From Polynucleobacter paludilacus (GTDB taxonomy: Bacteria; Pseudomonadota; Gammaproteobacteria; Burkholderiales; Burkholderiaceae): a DNA stretch of 64,000 bases. Made by a program: the position numbers and the translations under genes. The stretch is from the NCBI RefSeq assembly GCF_018687595.1, contig NZ_CP061298.1, positions 1-64,000 on the forward strand, given 5' to 3'. The notes under the pieces are model-generated. The model was not told where the DNA came from and ran no database searches. It saw only the letters and a list, made by a program, of their open reading frames with translations. Shown here piece by piece: positions 10,924 to 23,816 of the stretch (its first letter is position 1; each line of letters opens with the position of its first letter).

Positions 10924-12843
10924 ATGCGCTATTCCAAAAATTTCGATGTCATTGTGGTCGGCGGTGGTCATGCTGGGACGGAAGCCGCCCTGGCCTCTGC
11001 TCGGATGGGCTGTGAAACCCTGCTGATTACCCACAGCATCGAAACACTGGGCGCCATGAGCTGCAATCCCTCCATTGGCGGGATTGGCAAGGGCCATTTA
11101 GTGAAAGAAATTGATGCAATGGGCGGGGCAATGGCTGCTGCAACTGATGAAGCGGGCATTCAATTTCGGATACTCAATTCCAGCAAAGGCCCAGCAGTTC
11201 GCGCAACTCGCGCTCAAGGCGATCGAATCCTATATAAAGCAGCCATAAGACGGCGCTTAGAAAACCAGCCCAAATTAAGCCTTTTTCAAGCATCAGTTGA
11301 TGATTTGTTGGTGAACGCTGATCGGGTTCAGGGTGTTGTGACGCAAACGGGGCTCGAGTTTATGGCCCCCAAGGTGGTTTTAACCGCTGGTACCTTCTTG
11401 GATGGAAAGATCCATGTTGGGCTCAATAATTATGCTGGCGGGCGCGCAGGCGACCCAGCATCAGCCGCACTATCTTCCAGGCTAAAAGAATTAAAGTTGC
11501 CACAGGGACGACTGAAGACTGGCACCCCACCCCGAATAGATGGTCGTACGATTGATTTTTCAGTAATGCAAGAGCAGCCTGGCGACCTGGATCCCATCCC
11601 CGTTTTTTCCTATTTGGGCAGACCCGAGCAGCACCCTAGGCAGGTTCCTTGTTGGATTTCCCATACGAATGAACGAACCCATGACATTATTCGGGGCGGT
11701 TTAGACCGCTCACCGATGTACACCGGCGTGATTGAAGGGGTTGGCCCTCGCTATTGCCCTTCGATTGAGGACAAAATCCATCGGTTTGCCTCCAGAAATA
11801 GCCACCAAATTTTCTTGGAGCCCGAGGGCTTAACAACCCATGAGTATTATCCAAACGGCATTTCTACTAGCCTACCCTTTGATGTGCAGTGGGATTTGGT
11901 GAGAAGCATTCGGGGCCTGGAGTCAGCGGAGATCGTTCGGCCTGGCTACGCCATTGAGTATGATTTTTTTGACCCCAGAGAGCTTCGCCATAGTCTAGAA
12001 ACAAGGGCAATTTCAGGCCTGTATTTTGCTGGCCAAATTAATGGCACCACGGGTTATGAGGAGGCGGCTGCTCAGGGAATGCTTGCAGGCATTAACGCTG
12101 GACTTGCCTCCAAGGGCAAAGATCCTTGGATTCCCAAAAGAAGCGAATCCTATATAGGTGTTTTAGTGGACGACCTCATTACACGCGGGGTTCAAGAGCC
12201 CTATCGTATGTTTACCAGTCGGGCAGAGTACCGCCTCAGTCTGAGAGAAGATAACGCGGATTTGCGCTTAACCACCATTGGGCGCGAGCTTGGCTTGGTT
12301 ACCGATTACCGTTGGGCTGTTTTCAGCAGAAAACAAGAGGCTGTTTCACGTGAAACAGCCCGCCTCCATGAAATTTGGATCGGCCCCAAACATGAAAATG
12401 CCTTGGCCATCTCAGGTTTGCTGGGGCAAGACTTGTCTCACGAGTGCAGTTTGGCTGAAATATTGAAGCGCCCAGGCGTGACATATGAGAATCTAATGGA
12501 TTTATCGGGCGGAGTTTGGTCGCCCGGCCAGCTGGATGAAGACTTGGGGCTTGCGGAACAAATAGCGGATCAGGTTGAAATTTCAGTTAAGTATCAGGGC
12601 TATATAGATCGTCAAGCAGTGGAAATTGCTCGCCAAGAGCACAATGAAAGCTTCCCATTGCCCGAGAATTTGGATTACACCGAGGTTTTGGGCTTGTCGA
12701 AAGAGGTTCAGCAAAAACTAAACCTGCACAAGCCTGAAACTCTTGGACAGGCCGGACGTATTTCTGGGGTAACCCCTGCCGCCCTTTCCTTGCTGCTGGT
12801 TCACCTCAAAAAAGGTCTGGGCAGAACTCAGGAGACTGCGTGA
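10924..12843 (+). CDS. mnmG: tRNA uridine-5-carboxymethylaminomethyl modification enzyme MnmG (GidA)
   Basis: FAD-dependent partner of MnmE that makes 5-carboxymethylaminomethyl-uridine at the wobble position of several tRNAs. The 639-residue length is normal. FAD-binding GGGHAG at 13-18 sits in [19 protein letters not shown]. Further family marks are [43 protein letters not shown] and the C-terminal MnmE-binding domain ([17 protein letters not shown]). A perfect parS is embedded in the coding sequence at residues about 473-479. It overlaps rsmG by four bases. This order, mnmG-rsmG-parA-parB, is the classic origin-proximal cluster. Confidence 0.98.
   Translation: MRYSKNFDVIVVGGGHAGTEAALASARMGCETLLITHSIETLGAMSCNPSIGGIGKGHLVKEIDAMGGAMAAATDEAGIQFRILNSSKGPAVRATRAQGDRILYKAAIRRRLENQPKLSLFQASVDDLLVNADRVQGVVTQTGLEFMAPKVVLTAGTFLDGKIHVGLNNYAGGRAGDPASAALSSRLKELKLPQGRLKTGTPPRIDGRTIDFSVMQEQPGDLDPIPVFSYLGRPEQHPRQVPCWISHTNERTHDIIRGGLDRSPMYTGVIEGVGPRYCPSIEDKIHRFASRNSHQIFLEPEGLTTHEYYPNGISTSLPFDVQWDLVRSIRGLESAEIVRPGYAIEYDFFDPRELRHSLETRAISGLYFAGQINGTTGYEEAAAQGMLAGINAGLASKGKDPWIPKRSESYIGVLVDDLITRGVQEPYRMFTSRAEYRLSLREDNADLRLTTIGRELGLVTDYRWAVFSRKQEAVSRETARLHEIWIGPKHENALAISGLLGQDLSHECSLAEILKRPGVTYENLMDLSGGVWSPGQLDEDLGLAEQIADQVEISVKYQGYIDRQAVEIARQEHNESFPLPENLDYTEVLGLSKEVQQKLNLHKPETLGQAGRISGVTPAALSLLLVHLKKGLGRTQETA
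12339..12360. promoter_or_regulatory. parS: Perfect parS site inside mnmG
   Basis: The 16-mer at 12342-12357 is identical to the consensus TGTTTCACGTGAAACA and is extended by three further base pairs on each side to a 22-base perfect palindrome. It encodes part of AVSRETAR in MnmG without breaking the frame. It is about 1.2 kb upstream of parA. Confidence 0.95.
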
Positions 12844-13502
12844 GTGAGAGTTTGCTGTCGCTGGGTATTGAAGAGCTCGGGCTTGATTTAAGTGGCGCCA
12901 ATATTGATCGCCTGGAATTGTTTTTACAAGAAATGGCTCGCTGGAATCGGGTCCATAACTTGACCGCCATCGAGGATCAAAAAGACTCAGTAGTATTGCA
13001 TCTCGTTGATTCTATTGCAGTTTTACCAATTATGGATCAATTTTTAGGGAATAAGCCGGTTGCAATTGCTGATCTTGGATCAGGCGGGGGACTGCCTGCG
13101 ATACCCATTGCTATTTTGCGTCCAGAGTGGAAGTTAACCCTCATTGAAGCAGTTAGAAAAAAGACGGCCTTTCTGCAACATGCTAGAGGTAAATTAAGCC
13201 TCAAAAATACTGAGATCTTGAGCGAGCGCGTTGAGGCAGTTGCAAAAAGGCGTCCTGGGGAGTTCGATGCGGTGATTTCCAGGGCGTTTACTAGCCTAGC
13301 GAATTTTTTAGAATTGTCTCTCCCCCTCTTAAAGCCCAATGGCCTTGTTTTTGCAATGAAGGCTAAGCGTGCAGACCAGGAGTTGCATGAGGCCTCCTTG
13401 GACCAGTGGGAGCTGCTTGCGGATGAGCCTTTAAAAATACCTAATCTCGAGGCAGAAAGACGGCTTTTGGTTTTAACCCCCATGAGAAAATCATTTATTT
13501 AG
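12840..13502 (+). CDS. rsmG: 16S rRNA (guanine-527-N7)-methyltransferase RsmG (GidB)
   Basis: Methylates G527 of 16S rRNA using S-adenosylmethionine. 220 residues, slightly longer than the roughly 207 of E. coli. Seen: NLTAI at 40-44, the SAM-binding LGSGGGLP at 79-86, the conserved Glu in [12 protein letters not shown], and VISRAFTSL around the catalytic end. It starts with GTG overlapping the mnmG stop (GTGA), so translation is probably coupled. It is followed 18 bases later by parA. Confidence 0.96.
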   Translation: MSESLLSLGIEELGLDLSGANIDRLELFLQEMARWNRVHNLTAIEDQKDSVVLHLVDSIAVLPIMDQFLGNKPVAIADLGSGGGLPAIPIAILRPEWKLTLIEAVRKKTAFLQHARGKLSLKNTEILSERVEAVAKRRPGEFDAVISRAFTSLANFLELSLPLLKPNGLVFAMKAKRADQELHEASLDQWELLADEPLKIPNLEAERRLLVLTPMRKSFI

Positions 13503-13520
13503 GCAAGACCAAAAGAAGCC

Positions 13521-14291
13521 ATGGCAAAAATATTTTGTATTGCAAATCAAAAAGGCGGCGTCGGCAAAACGACAACCGCAGTGAATTTGGCTGCTGGTCT
13601 AGCTGGCCACCATCAACGCGTGCTGTTGGTGGATTTGGACCCACAAGGCAATGCAACGATGGGCTCAGGTATTGAGAAAGCAGACTTGAGCGCAAGCGTT
13701 TATCAAGTCTTGATTGGCCTCACTTCCGTTAAAGAAAGCGCACAACGTTGCGAAAGCTCAGGCTTTGATGTCTTACCAGCCAATCGTGATTTAGCTGGTG
13801 CAGAAATTGAATTAGTGGAGCTTGAGGCGCGCGAACTGCGCTTGAAAGAAGCACTTGCAACAGTTGCAAATGACTACGACTTTATTCTGATTGACTGTCC
13901 CCCCGCGCTTTCTTTGCTGACGCTAAATGGATTGTGTGCGGCCAACGGTGTAATTGTGCCAATGCAGTGCGAATACTTTGCACTAGAGGGCTTATCCGAT
14001 TTAGTAAACACGATTAAACGCGTGCATGCAAATCTTAATCCAGACCTACAGATCATTGGCTTATTGCGCGTGATGTTTGATGCGCGTATGACCTTGCAGC
14101 AACAGGTGTCGGACCAATTGATCGAGCACTTCGGCGATAAAGTGTTTAAGACCATTATTCCGCGCAATGTCAGATTGGCTGAGGCCCCATCCTACGGCCT
14201 TCCTGGGGTGGCTTTTGACAAATCATCCAGAGGCGCTAAATCGTATTTAGATTTTGGTGCCGAGATGGTTGAGCGAATTAAGCAAATGTAA
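13521..14291 (+). CDS. parA: Chromosome-partitioning ATPase ParA (Soj)
   Basis: Deviant-Walker ATPase that binds nucleoid DNA and moves ParB-parS complexes. 256 residues, typical of chromosomal ParA, which lacks the N-terminal helix-turn-helix of plasmid forms. KGGVGKTT at 11-18 carries the signature lysine, followed by LLVDLDPQGNAT (Walker A') and FILIDCPPALSLL (Walker B). The start has no strong Shine-Dalgarno beyond an AAGAAG. It probably belongs to the mnmG transcript. The two parS sites upstream supply the DNA partner. Confidence 0.97.
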   Translation: MAKIFCIANQKGGVGKTTTAVNLAAGLAGHHQRVLLVDLDPQGNATMGSGIEKADLSASVYQVLIGLTSVKESAQRCESSGFDVLPANRDLAGAEIELVELEARELRLKEALATVANDYDFILIDCPPALSLLTLNGLCAANGVIVPMQCEYFALEGLSDLVNTIKRVHANLNPDLQIIGLLRVMFDARMTLQQQVSDQLIEHFGDKVFKTIIPRNVRLAEAPSYGLPGVAFDKSSRGAKSYLDFGAEMVERIKQM

Positions 14292-14314
14292 TTTAAGGAA
14301 ACAAAGAATCGATT

Positions 14315-15205
14315 ATGGTTGCTATAAAGAAAAAAGGTTTAGGACGAGGCTTAGAGGCTTTGCTCGGAGAAAAATCTGCCGCAGAAAATGTTTCGACAGA
14401 AATTAATCGTTTGCCACTTTCCGCTTTGCAGCCTGGAAAGTATCAGCCACGTCAAAAAATGGAGTCCGGCGCTTTAAATGAATTAGCAGAAAGCATTCGC
14501 GAGCAAGGAATCATGCAGCCGCTATTGGTTCGTTTGGTTAGTGCGGGTAAGTATGAAATTATTGCGGGTGAGCGACGCTATCGAGCCGCTACTTTGGTGG
14601 GCCTAAAAGAAGTTCCTGTTTTGGTTTCTAGTGCAGATGATGAGTCTGCAGCTGCAATGGCTCTGATTGAAAATATGCAGCGCGAGGACCTCAATGCGCT
14701 TGAAGAGGCTCAAGGTCTCGCTAGACTGATTGAGGAATTTGGCTTCACGCATGAACAGGCTGCAAAGGCGGTTGGTAAATCGCGTAGCGCAATTTCCAAT
14801 TTATTACGTTTAATTCAATTGGCTAAGCCTGTGCAGGCCATGCTGATTGCTGGTGAAATTGATATGGGCCATGCCAGAGCGCTGCTGCCCCTGCCCGGCT
14901 CAAGCCAGGTGGCTTTGGCTCAAAAAATAGCTGCCTTAGGATTATCTGTGCGAGAGGCCGAAAGAATGGCGGCTGCGCTGGCCCTTGCTGGCGGTCAAAT
15001 TGGTGATAAAAAGGCTAAAAAGCAAGTTGGATCAGAGTCCTTGGGCGCCGATCCAGATATGAAGCGGCTTTGCAGAGAAATCTCAGATCTCATTGGCCTG
15101 AATGCGGAATTTAGGCTTAAGGGCAAAGGCGGCGAGCTGCGCATCCAATTTAGCCAATTTGATGAGCTAGATTCTCTATTGAAAAAGTTGGGTATTGAGC
15201 CCTAA
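14315..15205 (+). CDS. parB: Chromosome-partitioning protein ParB (Spo0J)
   Basis: parS-binding CTPase that spreads on DNA and activates ParA. 296 residues. An N-terminal MVAIKKKGLGRGLEALLG precedes the CTP-binding arginine patch GERRYR at 85-90 and ENMQREDLNALEEAQGLARL. The helix-turn-helix FTHEQAAKAVGKSRSAISNL recognises parS, and a C-terminal dimerisation domain follows (LRIQFSQFDELDSLLKKL). It sits 23 bases after parA and is the last gene of the segregation cluster. Confidence 0.97.
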   Translation: MVAIKKKGLGRGLEALLGEKSAAENVSTEINRLPLSALQPGKYQPRQKMESGALNELAESIREQGIMQPLLVRLVSAGKYEIIAGERRYRAATLVGLKEVPVLVSSADDESAAAMALIENMQREDLNALEEAQGLARLIEEFGFTHEQAAKAVGKSRSAISNLLRLIQLAKPVQAMLIAGEIDMGHARALLPLPGSSQVALAQKIAALGLSVREAERMAAALALAGGQIGDKKAKKQVGSESLGADPDMKRLCREISDLIGLNAEFRLKGKGGELRIQFSQFDELDSLLKKLGIEP

Positions 15206-15233
15206 ATTGACCGACTTTACAGCCCCAAATCCT

Positions 15234-15262
15234 TTGACGAATGGCGTCCTAGACATTAAACT
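15234..15262 (+). promoter_or_regulatory. Candidate ATP synthase operon promoter
   Basis: TTGACG (15234-15239), 17 bases, TAAACT (15257-15262). The -35 is a 5/6 match and the -10 a 4/6 match. It lies between parB and the first atp gene. If real, the transcript would start within a few bases of the TTG proposed for atpI. Predicted by eye only. Confidence 0.45.
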
Positions 15263-15274
15263 TGCGGTGCTTGA

Positions 15275-15769
15275 TTGATTCCTACAAAAAATCAATTTTC
15301 TAAGGCAAATGACTGGGAAGAGCCCGAAGAAGAGGTGTATCGGGTGCTCAGCAAAAAGGAAATGCTTGCGCTGCAACAAAGTAGTCTCAGCAAGCATCGG
15401 CCACTGTCACCTTGGAAGATTATTTTGGTTCAAATCGCCACTGCAGTACTTTGCACGATGGTTTGGTCAATTTTTGGAGCAGAAAAGTGGCTTAGCCTTT
15501 ATACTTTGTCTGCTTTTTTAGGTGGTTTGATTTGCGTCTTGCCTGCGGCACTATTTCTGATAAGACTAGAGCTGGCAAAAAAATCGCAACGATTAAATCC
15601 AGGTAGATTTTTAGCGGCATTGGTGTCAGGCGAGTTTATAAAAATCTCGCTGACTTTAATGCTGTTTATAGGGGTTGCTGTTTATATCCCTGATGCGATG
15701 TGGGTTCCGCTGTTGTTGACCTATGTCCTAGTTTTAAAGAGTGCGTGGTTAGCGACTTTTTGGCGCTGA
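15275..15769 (+). CDS. atpI: ATP synthase-associated protein AtpI
   Basis: First gene of the ATP synthase operon. AtpI is a small membrane protein that aids assembly of the c-ring and is possibly linked to magnesium. The 164-residue frame has an acidic N-terminus (DWEEPEEEVYRVLSKKEM) and then four hydrophobic segments, ending TYVLVLKSAWLATFWR. The start is uncertain: TTG at 15275 has no visible Shine-Dalgarno and the next in-frame ATG lies within the acidic part. Identity rests mainly on position before atpB and the membrane pattern. Confidence 0.75.
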   Translation: MIPTKNQFSKANDWEEPEEEVYRVLSKKEMLALQQSSLSKHRPLSPWKIILVQIATAVLCTMVWSIFGAEKWLSLYTLSAFLGGLICVLPAALFLIRLELAKKSQRLNPGRFLAALVSGEFIKISLTLMLFIGVAVYIPDAMWVPLLLTYVLVLKSAWLATFWR

Positions 15770-15801
15770 CTCATCGTGAAGCTGATTAAAGGACTTATTA
15801 A

Positions 15802-16993
<1,192 letters not shown>

Positions 16994-17056
16994 TTGTTTT
17001 GGCGTGGGTGACCAAGCGGTCATCCAACCGTTCTCAACAATACTGAAAGGAATATC

Positions 17057-17527
17057 GTGAATCTGAACGCGACCCTATTCGCGCAAATGATCGTTTTCTT
17101 CGTCTTATGGTGGGTAGTTGCACGTTTTGTGTGGCCTCCCCTCGTTAAGGCTTTAGATGAGCGTTCAAGCAAAATTGCTGATGGCTTGGCTGCCGCTGAG
17201 CGAGGTAAAGAAGCACTCGCATTGGCAAGCAACGAAGCAGAGCATGAATTATCAAAAGCCCGTCAAGAAGGTGTTCAGCGTGTTGCTGAAGCTGAAAAAC
17301 GCGCGCAAATGTCAGCGGATGAAATTCGTGCAAATGCACAAGCAGAGGCCGCTCGTATTATTTCTCAAGCCAAAGAAGAGGCCGACCAACAAGTAACTCG
17401 AGCCCGTGAAGTATTGCGCGCTGAAGTGGCTGTGCTTGCCGTTAAGGGCGCCGAGCAAATTTTGCGTCGTGAAGTCGATGCAAAAACCCATGGCGCACTA
17501 TTAGACCAACTAAAGGCAGAGCTTTAA
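17057..17527 (+). CDS. atpF: ATP synthase Fo subunit b
   Basis: Peripheral stalk subunit that holds F1 against Fo. 156 residues: one N-terminal membrane helix ([19 protein letters not shown]) followed by a long, charged, Ala/Glu/Arg-rich coiled-coil helix. The start is GTG, supported by AAAGGA at 17046-17051, five bases upstream. One base separates it from atpH. Confidence 0.97.
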   Translation: MNLNATLFAQMIVFFVLWWVVARFVWPPLVKALDERSSKIADGLAAAERGKEALALASNEAEHELSKARQEGVQRVAEAEKRAQMSADEIRANAQAEAARIISQAKEEADQQVTRAREVLRAEVAVLAVKGAEQILRREVDAKTHGALLDQLKAEL

Positions 17528-17528
17528 T

Positions 17529-18065
17529 ATGGCTGAATTAGCCACGATTGCTCGCCCTTACGCCGAAGCGCTTTTTCAAAGCGCCAAGCCTGCTGAACTT
17601 GCTTCATTTATGGAACAATTAAATGAACTGGCTCAGCTTGCTGTGCTGCCTGAAATTGCAAGTCTGTCTAATAATCCAAAGGTTTCTGCGGATGATCTGA
17701 CCAAACTGTTGTCTGGCATGGTGAAGACAAAGTTAGACGGCAAGACCTTAAGTTTTTTGAGTTTAGTAAATCAAAACCATCGTTTGGCTGCAGTTCCTGA
17801 AATTGCTCATCAATTTGAAGCAATGAAGAACAAAAGCGAAGGTGCGGCAGAAATAGTGATTACCAGCGCATTTCCTTTAGAGGGTTCTGCGTTAAATGAT
17901 TTGTTGTCAAGTTTGAAGAAGCGCTTTGGGGGTAAAGATTTACGCCCAACTATTCAAGTTGATCCAGCTTTGATTGGCGGTGTCCGCATTCAGGTTGGCG
18001 ACGAGGTGATGGATAGTTCCGTGAAGGCACGGTTGGCTCAGATGCAAACGAGCCTTGGCGCATAA
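17529..18065 (+). CDS. atpH: ATP synthase F1 subunit delta
   Basis: Connects the peripheral stalk to the top of F1. 178 residues, the normal length. It begins with ATIARPYAEALFQSA, the family start, and ends with the conserved GGVRIQVGDEVMDSSVKARLAQM pattern. It starts directly after atpF and is followed 45 bases later by atpA. Confidence 0.97.
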   Translation: MAELATIARPYAEALFQSAKPAELASFMEQLNELAQLAVLPEIASLSNNPKVSADDLTKLLSGMVKTKLDGKTLSFLSLVNQNHRLAAVPEIAHQFEAMKNKSEGAAEIVITSAFPLEGSALNDLLSSLKKRFGGKDLRPTIQVDPALIGGVRIQVGDEVMDSSVKARLAQMQTSLGA

Positions 18066-18110
18066 ATTATCCCGATTAAGAACATACGAAATAAGACCCA
18101 GGAGTAAGTA

Positions 18111-19652
<1,542 letters not shown>

Positions 19653-19669
19653 GAGGGCCCGTATAAATC

Positions 19670-20539
19670 ATGGCAAGCACAAAAGAGATACGATCTAAGA
19701 TCAAGAGCGTGCAAAACACGCGCAAGATCACAAAGGCAATGGAGATGGTCGCCGCATCCAAGATGCGTCGCGCCCAGGAGCGTATGCGTAATGCGCGCCC
19801 ATATGCTGAGAAAATTCGTGAGATTGTTGCTAATCTTTCTAAAGCAAATCCCGAGTTTCGCCCTGCTTACATGGCTACTCGTGAGATTAAGAAAGTTGGC
19901 ACCATTTTGGTTACGACGGATAAGGGCTTGTGCGGCGGTTTAAATACCAACGTGCTGCGTTTTATTACTAATCAAGTGCGTGATTTGCAGGAAAAAAACA
20001 TTGAGATTTTCTACACTGCAATCGGTTCAAAAGGCCTACAGTTTTTGAATCGCTCAAAAGCAAAATTGATTTCTCAAGCCACTCAAATTGGTGATACACC
20101 GCATTTGGATGTTTTGATTGGTGCAATTGTTGCCCAATTAGAAGCGTTTGAGCGAGGCGAGATTGATGCTGTTTATTTGGCCTACAACCGCTTTGTTAAT
20201 GCCATGAAACAAGAGCCTGTTTTAGAGAAGCTGTTGCCTTTGGAGCCATCAGCATTAGCGCCTGAAGAAAAAGCAGGAAACTCTTGGGATTACATTTACG
20301 AGCCTGACGCTGAGTCGATTTTGAATGGCTTGCTAAAGCGTTATGTTGAAGCAATGATTTATCAGGCTGTTGCCGAAAATATGGCTTCTGAGCAATCTGC
20401 TCGCATGGTCTCAATGAAGGCCGCGTCAGATAACGCAAAGAACGTGATTGGCGAATTGCAATTGGAATACAACAAAACACGACAAGCTGCTATTACTAAA
20501 GAGTTGTCAGAAATTGTTGGCGGAGCGGCTGCTGTTTAA
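19670..20539 (+). CDS. atpG: ATP synthase F1 subunit gamma
   Basis: Central rotor shaft of F1. 289 residues. The N-terminal helix starts [20 protein letters not shown] and the C-terminal helix contains [14 protein letters not shown], both family marks. A coiled coil is expected from these two helices. It sits between atpA and atpD as in most bacteria. Confidence 0.98.
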   Translation: MASTKEIRSKIKSVQNTRKITKAMEMVAASKMRRAQERMRNARPYAEKIREIVANLSKANPEFRPAYMATREIKKVGTILVTTDKGLCGGLNTNVLRFITNQVRDLQEKNIEIFYTAIGSKGLQFLNRSKAKLISQATQIGDTPHLDVLIGAIVAQLEAFERGEIDAVYLAYNRFVNAMKQEPVLEKLLPLEPSALAPEEKAGNSWDYIYEPDAESILNGLLKRYVEAMIYQAVAENMASEQSARMVSMKAASDNAKNVIGELQLEYNKTRQAAITKELSEIVGGAAAV

Positions 20540-20579
20540 GCGGTCAGCATTTAGGTGTACGAAAGAATTCAGGAATTAA

Positions 20580-21995
<1,416 letters not shown>

Positions 21996-22016
21996 TCGAA
22001 CTCATCTAGGGAAATT

Positions 22017-22433
22017 ATGTCAACCATACGCGTCGATGTAGTAAGTGCTGAGCAATCTATTTTTAGTGGAGAAGCGAAGTTCGTAGCGCTTCCTGGTGAA
22101 AGTGGTGAGCTCGGTATTTTGCGCGGCCACACCCCATTGATTACACGCATTCGTCCCGGCTCAGTTCGTATTGAAAAAGCGGATGGTGATGAAGAGTTTG
22201 TATTCGTGGCAGGTGGCTATTTAGAGGTTCAACCCGATCATGTCACTGTATTGGCAGATACTGCTATCCGTGGTCATGATTTGGATGAAGCCAAAGCTAT
22301 TGAAGCTAAGAAGCGGGCTGAAGAGGCAATGCAAAATCGTGGTACAGACTTCGATTTGGCTCTGGCCCAATCTGAATTTGCCATGGCTGCAGCACAGTTA
22401 GCCGCTATTGCGCGCTTCCGTCGCAAAAATTAA
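22017..22433 (+). CDS. atpC: ATP synthase F1 subunit epsilon
   Basis: Rotor subunit that contacts the c-ring and can inhibit ATP hydrolysis. 138 residues, with the N-terminal beta sandwich ([18 protein letters not shown]) and a C-terminal two-helix region ([20 protein letters not shown]). It ends the ATP synthase operon. No intrinsic terminator is seen, and hemE begins 16 bases later, so read-through is likely. Confidence 0.97.
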   Translation: MSTIRVDVVSAEQSIFSGEAKFVALPGESGELGILRGHTPLITRIRPGSVRIEKADGDEEFVFVAGGYLEVQPDHVTVLADTAIRGHDLDEAKAIEAKKRAEEAMQNRGTDFDLALAQSEFAMAAAQLAAIARFRRKN

Positions 22434-22448
22434 TTACTGGCCAAATCC

Positions 22449-23561
22449 TTGTTGTTAAATGACCGGTTTTTAAAAGCCTGCCTGGGCGAAGCGGTGGACC
22501 AAACCCCGCTTTGGCTCATGCGCCAAGCCGGTCGTTATCTTCCTGAATACAATGCTACCCGAGCCAGGGCTGGCAGTTTTCTTGGCCTTGCAAAAAATCC
22601 TGCTTATGCAACTGAGGTTACGCTTCAGCCGCTGGACCGATATCCATTGGATGCGGCAATTCTTTTCTCAGACATCTTGACGATTCCAGATGCGATGGGT
22701 TTGGGGCTTCAATTTGCAGTGGGTGAAGGCCCTAGTTTTCAACACCCATTGCGGACTGAAGAGGATGTCAAAAAATTACGTGCTGCGGATATGCATCAAT
22801 TGCAATATGTCTTTGATGCAGTCTCAGAAATTCGTAAAGCCTTAATCCAGGATGGAAAACAACGCGTCCCACTCATTGGATTTTCCGGAAGCCCCTGGAC
22901 TCTTGCTTGTTACATGATCGATGGATCTGGGTCGGATGATTTCCGTCACGCCAAGACGATGATGTTTGCCCGTCCCGACTTGCTTGAGCATATATTAGAA
23001 ATCAATGTTCAATCTGTTGCGACCTACTTAACTGAGCAAGTTAAAGCAGGTGCTCAAGCTTTGATGATTTTTGACACTTGGGGCGGCTTATTACCTAATG
23101 GATGGTATCAACGCATGTCATTAGCAGCGATGCAAAAAGTGATTGAGCAATTACCGCGTGAATACGATGGACGAAAAATACCCATCATTATTTTTACAAA
23201 AGGCGGTGGAATCTGGTTAAAAGATATGGCGCAAATTGGCGCTGATGTCCTAGCCTTGGATTGGACGATGTCTCTATCAAGAGCTCGCAAGGAATTACTA
23301 GAAATCAACAGACCACTTGCTTTGCAGGGAAACTTAGATCCTCTGGTTTTATTTTCTGGCTCTAAACACATTGCCGATCAGGTCAATGTCCTACTTGAGG
23401 ATTTGGCTGATGCCCCTGTCTTGCGACCCAACTTACATCCACTGGATGGGCATATCTTTAACTTAGGCCATGGGATTTCCCAGTTCACCCCTCCTGAAAG
23501 TGTGTCTGCTTTGGCCTCGGCAGTGATTGAGAAATCCCGAGCCCTTAGGGCAAGTAGATAG
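22449..23561 (+). CDS. hemE: Uroporphyrinogen decarboxylase
   Basis: Converts uroporphyrinogen III to coproporphyrinogen III in haem synthesis. 370 residues. The signature [15 protein letters not shown] at the N-terminus and [16 protein letters not shown] (second signature) are clear. The catalytic-type Asp is in [16 protein letters not shown]. The start is TTG at 22449 or 22452. Homologues begin with LNDRFLKA at this point, so a start here is required and no ATG is available. It is probably co-transcribed with the atp genes. Confidence 0.97.
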   Translation: MLLNDRFLKACLGEAVDQTPLWLMRQAGRYLPEYNATRARAGSFLGLAKNPAYATEVTLQPLDRYPLDAAILFSDILTIPDAMGLGLQFAVGEGPSFQHPLRTEEDVKKLRAADMHQLQYVFDAVSEIRKALIQDGKQRVPLIGFSGSPWTLACYMIDGSGSDDFRHAKTMMFARPDLLEHILEINVQSVATYLTEQVKAGAQALMIFDTWGGLLPNGWYQRMSLAAMQKVIEQLPREYDGRKIPIIIFTKGGGIWLKDMAQIGADVLALDWTMSLSRARKELLEINRPLALQGNLDPLVLFSGSKHIADQVNVLLEDLADAPVLRPNLHPLDGHIFNLGHGISQFTPPESVSALASAVIEKSRALRASR

Positions 23562-23602
23562 GGCAAAGTAATTGCTAACTTAGCGGCGATCTTTTACCAA
23601 AG

Positions 23603-23798
23603 TTATGCACAGCACAGTAACGCTTTTGAAATTCAGATAGATTCGAGATAAAGATCAACAAGAGCTTCGAGAAGTAGTTATAACTTATTGATTTATATAG
23701 AATTATATTTAAATCATCAACTTGTATCTAAGCTGACTTATTTGGTAAGTTGATTGATAAATCAGTATATTGGAATGATATCCACAGACTTATCCACA
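23603..23798. promoter_or_regulatory. DnaA-box-bearing AT-rich region upstream of priA
   Basis: The 255-base gap between hemE and priA is AT-rich and holds TTATGCACA (23603-23611, one mismatch), ATATCCACA (23778-23786, one mismatch) and a perfect DnaA box TTATCCACA (23790-23798). A promoter-like pair TTGGTA (23742-23747), 18 bases, TATATT (23766-23771) would start transcription near 23779, directly on the paired boxes. DnaA control of priA is inference. Confidence 0.6.
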
Positions 23799-23816
23799 GG
23801 AAAATAGACATAAAAG

